Shown in pieces: positions 1-5,660 of a stretch of DNA of 12,701 nt. Each line of letters starts with the position of its first letter. Position 1 is the stretch's first letter. The DNA is from an uncultured Eubacteriales bacterium. GTDB lineage: Bacteria; Bacillota; Clostridia; UBA1381. The notes below the pieces were generated by a model that saw only the letters and a program-made list of their open reading frames with translations, did not search any database and was not told the DNA's origin. The stretch is from positions 1 to 12,701 of the forward strand of contig CAJKHT010000081.1 of NCBI GenBank assembly GCA_905199755.1, given 5' to 3'. The translations under genes and the position numbers were made by a program.

Positions 1-55
1 GAACGCTAGCCTGTCACGCTAGAGGTCGTGAGTTCGAGCCTCATCCGGATCGCCA
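1..55 (+). tRNA. tRNA-Asp (GTC), 3' part, cut by the window edge
   Basis: The anticodon arm is visible: stem CTAGC/GCTAG around the loop CTGTCAC, with anticodon GTC at 13-15. It is followed by the variable loop, a T arm with TTCGAGC in the loop and GTGAG/CTCAT as stem, and the 3' acceptor strand CCGGATC. Discriminator base G52 and an encoded CCA (53-55) complete it. G at the discriminator position is a known identity element of tRNA-Asp. The D arm and 5' acceptor strand lie before base 1, so this is a truncated view of the gene and not evidence of a broken gene. An intrinsic terminator follows 5 nt later, so this is probably the last gene of its transcript. Confidence 0.95.
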
Positions 56-60
56 GTATG

Positions 61-91
61 AAAAACTGAGGACAAACGTCCTCAGTTTTTT
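61..91 (+). terminator. Intrinsic terminator after tRNA-Asp
   Basis: A perfect 13-bp stem (61-73 with 78-90, core ACTGAGGAC/GTCCTCAGT) encloses an AAAC tetraloop and ends in a run of six T (86-91). It lies 5 nt after the tRNA CCA end. Only 28 nt separate it from the next start codon at 120. Confidence 0.9.
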
Positions 92-119
92 GTATAGAAA
101 AATAAAAGGAGAATTTACA

Positions 120-476
120 ATGACAGGAAAGAAAGAATGGATAATACCCGACGGATTTATGAATAATACGAAAAGCGGTGAATTTTGCAGCCATGAGGCG
201 GTATGCGTTTTGAATATATCGGGCAAAAAGGCATCAATTAAGCTGACAGCCTATTTTGAAGACAGAGAGCCGCTTACCGGATTTGAAACGGAATGTGAAA
301 ATAACAGAACAAAACATATACGTCTCGATAAACTGAAGTCAAAGGACGGAAAAAGTATACCGTTCGGGGAGTCGTATGCGATATTGGTGGAAAGTGATGA
401 ACCTATAATAGTTCAGCACAGCAGAATGGACGTAAGCAGCAGCGATATGGCGCTGATGACAACGATTGCTTATTGA
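120..476 (+). CDS. Sensory rhodopsin transducer (ASRT) family protein
   Basis: A 118-residue cytoplasmic protein with no signal peptide or membrane segment. It resembles the Anabaena sensory rhodopsin transducer family (Pfam ASRT, PF07100) along its whole length: SHEAVCVLN near residue 24-32, YFEDREP in the middle, RTKHIRLDKL, then ESDEPIIVQHSRMD and a C-terminal TTIAY. Family members are small beta-rich proteins of about 110-130 residues. The Anabaena founder forms tetramers and binds the rhodopsin. The wider family has been proposed to bind small molecules such as sugars, and most members occur without a rhodopsin. The ATG at 120 is chosen because AAGGAG (106-111) sits 8 nt before it; an upstream TTG at 90 lies inside the terminator. 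No rhodopsin gene is in the window, so the ligand and partner are unknown. I see no separate promoter between the tRNA terminator and this gene. Confidence 0.85.
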   Translation: MTGKKEWIIPDGFMNNTKSGEFCSHEAVCVLNISGKKASIKLTAYFEDREPLTGFETECENNRTKHIRLDKLKSKDGKSIPFGESYAILVESDEPIIVQHSRMDVSSSDMALMTTIAY

Positions 477-497
477 ATGAACACTCTCTTAATTTAA

Positions 498-510
498 AAC
501 AGTCCCTTTA
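498..510 (+). repeat. Orphan arm of the 1189-1226 palindrome
   Basis: AACAGTCCCTTTA matches 1211-1224 (AACAGTCCCCTTTA) apart from one missing C. The complementary left arm is absent here, so no hairpin forms. It lies between the ASRT gene and the pseudogene, close to where the pseudogene's reading frame begins abruptly. It may mark the scar of a deletion or rearrangement. Confidence 0.5.
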
Positions 511-540
511 TTTGGCTTAATTTTACCTATTAAAATATAA

Positions 541-1163
541 AACAACCCTCTTAAGCTCGGCAATGACGGAACAGGAAGCTATAAACAGAACAAGTCTATT
601 GACTATTCCTTTGTGATAGATAATTTTATGGTTACAAGCTCACTTCGTACAGAGGACGAAATCAAGTATCTTAATGAGTCTCAGCCTGCGCCGATACAGA
701 ACTATGATGTCACAATCAAAAGCGTAAACGCGGCAAATGTTCCTGCGGACGGATATATGAATTTTAATATTTATACACTGGGAACGGCGGGAAGCGTGGT
801 GAAAAGTACCGAATTTGATATAAATTACGATACCGGATTGCTTACATATGACCGTGCGCAGTTTAACAATGCAACGGTAACAGAGCCTGAAAAGGGACAT
901 CTTCATATTGTTACCTCAAAAGCTCCGTCAAGTGAGGATATTAAAAAATATTCCGAAACCAGAATTACCCAGCTTGTGTTCCGCACGGCAGATGTCAGCG
1001 AAACAACAGCCGCAAATCTGGCTTTGTCAAACGGAGCGGCTTACGGAGCGGACGGAAATGTGCTTGAAAATGTAAAGCAACATCAACGGGACTTGTAACA
1101 ATTCCCGAGTGCGGATACGCAAAAGCACTCCTGTGGGACAATAGCATGCGGCCGATAAAATAA
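541..1163 (+). pseudogene. Remnant of a secreted LamG/cohesin-like protein, 5'-truncated and frameshifted
   Basis: The frame is open from 541 without start codon or ribosome binding site, preceded by stops at 490-492 and 538-540. Its first residues (LKLGNDGTGSYKQNK, then YSFVIDNFMVTSS and LRTEDEIKYLNE) read like the tail of a concanavalin/LamG-type domain. From about 690 to 1070 there is a beta-rich, cohesin-like domain (VTIKSVNAANVP, FDINYDTGLLTYD, ITQLVFRTAD). The frame stops at 1096-1098, but shifting frame at the A-run 1074-1076 restores a sensible C-terminus, GLVTIPECGYAKALLWDN followed by SMRPIK and a stop at 1161-1163. The Trp-containing ending is typical of secreted clostridial carbohydrate-active proteins. 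One lost A explains the shift. The ATG at 613 in the long frame is internal. The N-terminal part with the signal peptide and any catalytic domain is gone. The domain names are inferred from residue pattern only. Confidence 0.7.
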
Positions 1164-1188
1164 AGCACTTCACAAATTACAATATATA

Positions 1189-1226
1189 TTTAAAGGGGAC
1201 TGTTCAAAAAAACAGTCCCCTTTAAA
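1189..1226 (+). repeat. 16-bp perfect palindrome; possible terminator of the pseudogene
   Basis: TTTAAAGGGGACTGTT (1189-1204) pairs perfectly with AACAGTCCCCTTTAAA (1211-1226) around the loop CAAAAA. It sits 25 nt after the restored stop of the pseudogene. No long T-run follows beyond the TTT inside the stem, so termination may be weak. One arm is repeated at 498-510. Confidence 0.65.
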
Positions 1227-1404
1227 CAGCATGTACTTTATACAACGTATTTTTGAATGTAACCTTGTATATAATCAGTATTATACATTGCTCCGGCGGA
1301 TTTTTCAAGCGGTAATTTCTGTATTGCTTTTTTTGTTTGGGCAAAATAACCAAAAATAGGCTATTCAAAGGAAAAAAAATATTGCATAAATTTTTGAAAA
1401 TATA
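1227..1404. other. A+T-rich intergenic stretch with no recognised gene
   Basis: Between the palindrome and the sortase-operon promoter I see no convincing coding frame, RNA gene or riboswitch. The 67-codon frame on the minus strand (1222-1425) has no credible ribosome binding site and a low-complexity translation. The stretch is rich in A- and T-runs. Confidence 0.5.
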
Positions 1405-1433
1405 GTGACAAAAAACGAAAAACATGCTATAAT
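1405..1433 (+). promoter_or_regulatory. Promoter of the surface protein/sortase operon
   Basis: A -35 box GTGACA (1405-1410, five of six matching TTGACA), a 17-nt spacer, and a consensus -10 TATAAT (1428-1433) preceded by TGC, which makes an extended -10. Transcription would start near 1440, giving a leader of about 48 nt to the ATG at 1488. Confidence 0.75.
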
Positions 1434-1487
1434 TATAAATGTATATTTGTAATACTTTATGTTAACATAAAAGGAGAGCGCAGAAGA

Positions 1488-2597
1488 ATGAAAAGAATAA
1501 TTAGTGCATTGACGGCTGCAATTATGGCATTGTGCACGGTGAGCGTGTTTGCGGCGTCAAATTCAAAGGTTGAAATTAAAAATGATTCCGATACGGTTAA
1601 ATATGAATATTCGTCCGATATGTCGGACGAAACCGTTACCGATATAAATAAGCTTTTCAAAAAAGTGGGAAATCTGAACGAGAATGTGTCTGAGGTGGTT
1701 CAGAATTTTACGGTTACAAGCAGCATTTCATCAGGCGGTGCAATATCATTCGGTCTGAGAATCTCGGGAGATGAAGCCGCACTTACATATTTTAATGTTA
1801 AGGTTGAGGATTCAAACGGAAATATATTATCCGAAACAGCGGCATCTTCAGAGGGAATAGAAACCGATAAAGACAACAATTCGGTGAAAAACCTCGATTT
1901 GGGTGTATTTAACAATCAGTTCACAAAGGAAACAAAAAATTATAAAATCAGCGTTTCGGTTCCCGACGGTACAACAGCAGAGCAGCGCGCGGCAATCAGA
2001 GATGAGATAAACTGGAGCGCGGTATCTGTTCCCGTTAAGGACGATACGGTTTCGGACAATGTACCCACCGCAACTCCCGTATCGGCAACAGCGGCACCGA
2101 CTGTATCTCCGGCAGCGCAGACTCCGTCCGCAACGGCGGCTCCGGCAGCGGAAAAGGATACAAAGGGTGTAAAGTATGTCGGAAAGGACAAGGATATAGT
2201 TCCCGGTAAATATACAATAACGGGCAACGGAACGGTAAAGCTTTATGACAGCAAGGATACTTTAAAGAAAAATATCAAGCTGACAGACGGAAGCTCGTCA
2301 TCTGTGGACGGCATAGAAAGCTATGTGCTTGATTTGGCAGAGGGTGACAGAATAGAGATTTCCGATAAAATAAATCTTAAGCCGTATTCGGAGACTTCTG
2401 CGTCACCGAAAGCAACCGCTTCACCAAAGGCAAAGGCAAAGGCGGCTACACCGAAACCGACATCAGCAGCAAAAACGGCAGACAAGACAAACCCGAAAAC
2501 GGGTGATGTTGCTCCCGTAGCGGCTGTTGCGGGCTTGGCAATTGCAGCGCTGGGTGTATATATGTACATTGAGTATACAAAGAGAAAGAAAAACTAA
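1488..2597 (+). CDS. Secreted cell-wall-anchored protein with NPKTG sorting signal
   Basis: A 369-residue surface protein. Residues 1-23 form a signal peptide (MKRIISALTAAIM, cleavage probably after VFAA). Residues 24-185 are an unrecognised ectodomain that looks beta-rich (FTVTSSISSGGAISFGLRIS, YFNVKVEDSNG, YKISVSVPDGT). A Thr/Pro/Ser/Ala linker (192-220) precedes a small second domain (about 226-300; GKDKDIVPGKYTITGNG to GDRIEISDKINLKPY). A second Pro/Lys/Ala linker (301-334) then leads to NPKTG (335-339), a hydrophobic segment (341-360) and the basic tail KRKKN, a textbook sorting signal. NPKTG is the type used by class B sortases such as that of Bacillus anthracis. The ATG follows AAGGAG (1471-1476) by 11 nt. 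The sortase gene is next in the operon, so this is very probably its substrate. The ligand or function is unknown; linkers suggest exposure beyond the peptidoglycan. Neither folded domain was recognised. Confidence 0.85.
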   Translation: MKRIISALTAAIMALCTVSVFAASNSKVEIKNDSDTVKYEYSSDMSDETVTDINKLFKKVGNLNENVSEVVQNFTVTSSISSGGAISFGLRISGDEAALTYFNVKVEDSNGNILSETAASSEGIETDKDNNSVKNLDLGVFNNQFTKETKNYKISVSVPDGTTAEQRAAIRDEINWSAVSVPVKDDTVSDNVPTATPVSATAAPTVSPAAQTPSATAAPAAEKDTKGVKYVGKDKDIVPGKYTITGNGTVKLYDSKDTLKKNIKLTDGSSSSVDGIESYVLDLAEGDRIEISDKINLKPYSETSASPKATASPKAKAKAATPKPTSAAKTADKTNPKTGDVAPVAAVAGLAIAALGVYMYIEYTKRKKN

Positions 2598-2648
2598 ATA
2601 ATCAGCATATATCCAATATAAGAAAATATCAGAAAGGATGCGGTGTCA

Positions 2649-3416
2649 TTGAAGCGAATGAAAATGATTATCCAAATCCTTTCTTTTTTGATTTTTTTAG
2701 GCTGTGCCGTATATTTGGGAAATTATATATATAAAAATTATACCGCGCAAAAGGATATTAATGTGCTGCGCCGTTCGGTTGATACTGCCGATAAGAAGTC
2801 CGCAGCCGATAATGATAAAAAAACGGCATATATGCCGAACGGTATGCTTGAAAAATATTATTCGCTGTACAAGAAAAATAACGATATGGTTGGCTGGGTA
2901 AAAATAGACGGTACGGAAATCAATTACCCGGTTATGTATGTGAATAACAGTAACGAATTTTATCTGCACCGAAATTTTGAAAGGGAATACAGTGACAGCG
3001 GACTGCCGTTTATGGATAAGGATTGCAATCTGGCAAAGCCCGGTGATAATCTGATAATTTATGCGCATAACATGCGAAACGGCTCAATGTTTGCATCGCT
3101 CTTAAAATACGATGACAAAGCTTTTCTCGATGAACACAGCGAGATTTGCTTTGATACGATGTACAGTGAGGGAAAATACAGGATTATTTCGGTTTTCAAA
3201 ACTCAGGTCGGAGCGAAAAACGAGTTTAAATATTATAATTTTACGGATTCGCAATCCCGTGCGGATTTTGAAAATTATGTATCGGCAGCAAAGCGCTTGT
3301 CAATACATGATATTGATGCATCGGCAGAATACGGCGATAAGCTTCTTACTCTTTCAACCTGTTCATATAACAGGAAAAATGAGCGGTATGTCGTTGTGGC
3401 AAAGAAAATAAAGTAA
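2649..3416 (+). CDS. srtB: Class B sortase
   Basis: A membrane-anchored transpeptidase that should cleave the NPKTG signal of the neighbouring protein and join it to peptidoglycan. Numbering from the TTG at 2649 (255 residues), residues 5-26 are an N-terminal membrane anchor, as in class B enzymes. The catalytic set is present: His140 in IIYAHNM, Cys238 in LLTLSTCSY, and Arg246 in ERYVVVAK. Other class B hallmarks are GWVKIDGTEINYPVMY and NGSMFASLLKY. AAAGGA (2633-2638) lies 10 nt before the TTG but only 4 nt before an in-frame GTG at 2643; I prefer TTG, which matches the spacing used by polC in this window, but the GTG would add two residues. The gene follows its likely substrate by 51 nt and no terminator is seen between them. 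The family is certain; the symbol reflects class, not orthology to a particular srtB. Confidence 0.93.
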   Translation: MKRMKMIIQILSFLIFLGCAVYLGNYIYKNYTAQKDINVLRRSVDTADKKSAADNDKKTAYMPNGMLEKYYSLYKKNNDMVGWVKIDGTEINYPVMYVNNSNEFYLHRNFEREYSDSGLPFMDKDCNLAKPGDNLIIYAHNMRNGSMFASLLKYDDKAFLDEHSEICFDTMYSEGKYRIISVFKTQVGAKNEFKYYNFTDSQSRADFENYVSAAKRLSIHDIDASAEYGDKLLTLSTCSYNRKNERYVVVAKKIK

Positions 3417-3432
3417 AAATTTAATGTAATAC

Positions 3433-3461
3433 TTGAAAATATTGTGAGTACGTATTATAAT
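3433..3461 (+). promoter_or_regulatory. Promoter of proBA
   Basis: TTGAAA (3433-3438) and TATAAT (3456-3461) are separated by exactly 17 nt. The leader to the proB ATG at 3505 would be about 37 nt. No T-box, attenuator or riboswitch fits in so short a leader. There is no clear terminator after the sortase gene, so some read-through into proBA is also possible. Confidence 0.78.
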
Positions 3462-3504
3462 TATATATTATACAGTCTGCCTTACGAGAGGGGAAATATA
3501 TTAA

Positions 3505-4332
3505 ATGGAAGAAATAATGCAGGACGTTTCAAAAGCACACAGAATAGTGGTAAAGGTGGGAACGTCGACGCTGACATATCCTACGGGAAAAATGAATTTA
3601 AAGCGTATAGACCGTCTGGCAATGATATTGTCGGATTTAAGAAATCAGGGCAAGGAAATTATACTTGTTTCATCGGGCGCAATAGGCATAGCGGTCGGCA
3701 AGCTGGGACTAAAGGAGCGCCCGTCCGATACAAAAATGAAACAGGCTGCGGCGGCTGTCGGACAGTGCGAGCTGATGTATCTTTATGATAAAATGTTTTC
3801 GGAATATAATAATACCGTTGCGCAGATTCTTATTACAAGAGAGGATATTTCCATACCGCGCCGTAAGCGTAATATGCAGAATACTTTTTCTCAGCTTCTG
3901 GAAATAGGCATAATCCCGATTGTAAACGAGAATGATACGATAGCGGTAGATGAAATTGAAATCGGTGATAATGATACGCTTTCGGCGGTGGTTGCTGATT
4001 TGATAGATGCAGATTTATTGGTTTTGTTTTCCGATATAGACGGACTCTATGATGATGATCCGCATAAAAATCCGGATGCAAAGCTTATATCGGCGGTTTA
4101 TGATGTTGAAAGCGTGCGCCGTCTTGCGGGCGGAGCAGGTACAAATCTCGGAACGGGTGGCATGGTTACAAAGCTGGATGCGGCAAAGCGTGCTACCGAG
4201 GCAGGTATACATATGGTAATAGCAAACGGTAATGACATAGATGCGTTATATAAGCTCCTGGACGGAGAAACGGTCGGGACGCTGTTTGTTTCAAAAAATT
4301 TTGCGGAGCACGGAGGTACCATAAATGACTGA
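3505..4332 (+). CDS. proB: Glutamate 5-kinase, short form without PUA domain
   Basis: Catalyses ATP-dependent phosphorylation of glutamate to gamma-glutamyl phosphate, the first step of proline synthesis, in the cytoplasm. The amino acid kinase fold is complete: VVKVGTSTLT (15-24), LVSSGAIGIAVGKLGL (54-69), IPIVNENDTIAVDEI (137-151), GDNDTLSAVVADLIDAD (154-170), LFSDIDGLYDDDP (174-186) and GTGGMVTKLDAAK (216-228). At 275 residues it ends just after the kinase domain; the C-terminal PUA domain of E. coli-type enzymes (about 367 residues) is absent, as in several other Firmicutes. The ATG at 3505 follows AGGGG (3489-3493) by 11 nt; an ATG at 3517 is too far from it. The stop overlaps proA by 8 nt, which implies translational coupling and handover of the unstable acyl phosphate to ProA. 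proC is not in the window. Confidence 0.97.
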   Translation: MEEIMQDVSKAHRIVVKVGTSTLTYPTGKMNLKRIDRLAMILSDLRNQGKEIILVSSGAIGIAVGKLGLKERPSDTKMKQAAAAVGQCELMYLYDKMFSEYNNTVAQILITREDISIPRRKRNMQNTFSQLLEIGIIPIVNENDTIAVDEIEIGDNDTLSAVVADLIDADLLVLFSDIDGLYDDDPHKNPDAKLISAVYDVESVRRLAGGAGTNLGTGGMVTKLDAAKRATEAGIHMVIANGNDIDALYKLLDGETVGTLFVSKNFAEHGGTIND

Positions 4333-5575
4333 GGAGCTGAGAATAAAAGGCGAACAGGCGCGTGAAGCATCATATAAGCTTGTGAATATAGGCACAACAA
4401 TAAAAAATGCCGCATTAAAAAATATAGCGCAGGCATTGCGTGAAAATGCCTGTGATATAATATCGGCAAATAATATTGACATAGAAAATGCAAGGAAAAA
4501 AGGTACGCGTGAAGCCATGATTGACCGCCTGACGCTCACAAAGGAACGCATAGACGATATTGCGGACGGTGTTTTGCAGGTTATGGCGCTTAATGATCCT
4601 ATCGGCGAAGTAATTAAAATGTGGACGCGTCCGAACGGACTTAACATAGGTCAGAAAAGAGTTCCCATGGGGGTTATTGCGATAATTTACGAGGCACGCC
4701 CGAATGTGACGGTTGATGCGGCGGTGCTGTGCCTTAAAACCTCAAATGCATGTATTCTGCGCGGCGGAAGTGAAGCTATAAATTCCAATACGGCAATAAT
4801 GAGAGTTATGCAAAAGGCGGCATATGCTGCCGGCATACCCGAGGGGGCGCTTAATATTGTTGAAGATACAAGCCGTGAAACGGCCGCGGAGCTGATGAAA
4901 ATGAACGGCTATATAGATATGCTTATACCACGCGGCGGAAAAGGTCTGATAAAAAGCGTTGTGGAAAATGCAACGGTGCCGGTGGTTGAAACGGCAGCCG
5001 GAAACTGTCATGTGTATGTTGATAAAGATGCGGATCAGGATATGGCGGTGAAAATCGTTATGAATGCAAAGGTGCAGCGTCCGTCCGTGTGCAATGCGGC
5101 GGAAACCTTGCTTGTGGATGAAAAAATTGCGGACAGCTTTATTCCGCGCATATTTGATGAGCTTAAGAAAAGGAATGTGGAAATACGTGCGGACGAAAAA
5201 TCGGCGGCTATATATCCCGATGTGAAAAAAGCTGATGATGAGGATTATTACACGGAATATAATGACTACATTTTAGCGGTAAAGCTTGTAGACGGAGTTG
5301 ACGAAGCAATACGGCATATAAATAAATACAACACAAAGCATTCGGAGGCAATTGTCACCAATAATTACGAAGCTGCGCAAAAATTCCTTAATGAGGTTGA
5401 TGCGGCTGCGGTATATGTAAATGCTTCAACGCGTTTTACGGACGGATTCGAATTCGGATTCGGAGCTGAAATAGGAATAAGTACGCAGAAAATGCATGCG
5501 CGCGGGCCTATGGGGCTTGAAGCGCTTACATCAATCAAGTATATAATTTACGGAGACGGTCAGATAAGAGAATAA
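4325..5575 (+). CDS. proA: Gamma-glutamyl phosphate reductase
   Basis: NADPH-dependent reduction of gamma-glutamyl phosphate to glutamate 5-semialdehyde, the second step of proline synthesis. The 416-residue length is normal for the family. Signature segments are RVPMGVIAIIYEARPNVTVD (112-131), LKTSNACILRGGSEAINSN (137-155), LIPRGGKGLI (200-209) and QRPSVCNAAETLLV (251-264). Cys256 in the last is the expected catalytic thiol of this aldehyde-dehydrogenase-fold enzyme. The C-terminal part keeps HSEAIVTNN, AAVYVNASTRFTDGFEFGFG and HARGPMGLEALTS. The ATG at 4325 lies inside the proB end and has GGAGGT (4312-4317) 7 nt upstream. It is part of the proBA operon from the promoter at 3433-3461. A modest hairpin follows at 5586-5622. 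Confidence 0.98.
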   Translation: MTEELRIKGEQAREASYKLVNIGTTIKNAALKNIAQALRENACDIISANNIDIENARKKGTREAMIDRLTLTKERIDDIADGVLQVMALNDPIGEVIKMWTRPNGLNIGQKRVPMGVIAIIYEARPNVTVDAAVLCLKTSNACILRGGSEAINSNTAIMRVMQKAAYAAGIPEGALNIVEDTSRETAAELMKMNGYIDMLIPRGGKGLIKSVVENATVPVVETAAGNCHVYVDKDADQDMAVKIVMNAKVQRPSVCNAAETLLVDEKIADSFIPRIFDELKKRNVEIRADEKSAAIYPDVKKADDEDYYTEYNDYILAVKLVDGVDEAIRHINKYNTKHSEAIVTNNYEAAQKFLNEVDAAAVYVNASTRFTDGFEFGFGAEIGISTQKMHARGPMGLEALTSIKYIIYGDGQIRE

Positions 5576-5585
5576 AAGCATAAAG

Positions 5586-5622
5586 AGAGCCGCGGCGGAA
5601 AAAATTGCGTTAAGGCTCTTTT
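5586..5622 (+). terminator. Possible weak terminator after proA
   Basis: AGAGCC (5586-5591) can pair with GGCTCT (5614-5619) over a 22-nt loop, followed by a short T-run to 5622. The stem is only 6 bp and the loop long, so this is a weak candidate. No clear promoter is visible between here and polC, so polC may depend partly on read-through from proBA. Confidence 0.4.
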
Positions 5623-5660
5623 GATTTCGGAAAATAAGCACTGAAAGGACGATAACAAAC

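Noticed and set aside
1..55. tRNA-Asp 3' end as an attachment site for an integrated element
   Set aside because: No integrase is present and I found no second copy of the tRNA 3' end in the window.
90..119. Upstream extension of the ASRT gene from a TTG at 90
   Set aside because: It starts inside the terminator T-run, has no ribosome binding site and adds residues not expected for the family. The ATG at 120 has a good AAGGAG.
1375..1395. A+T palindrome (AAAAAT...ATTTTT) just upstream of the sortase-operon promoter as an operator
   Set aside because: The arms are simple A/T runs of six bases, which is expected by chance in this composition.
1222..1425. Minus-strand 67-codon frame between the pseudogene and the sortase operon
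   Set aside because: A+T-rich composition, no ribosome binding site and no family resemblance.
2643..2648. GTG at 2643 as the sortase start
   Set aside because: It lies only 4 nt after AAAGGA. The TTG at 2649, 10 nt away, fits better, though the GTG is not excluded and differs by two residues.
3444..3788. Plus-strand 114-codon frame overlapping proB
   Set aside because: It is a shadow frame of proB, which has full family motifs and the better ribosome binding site.
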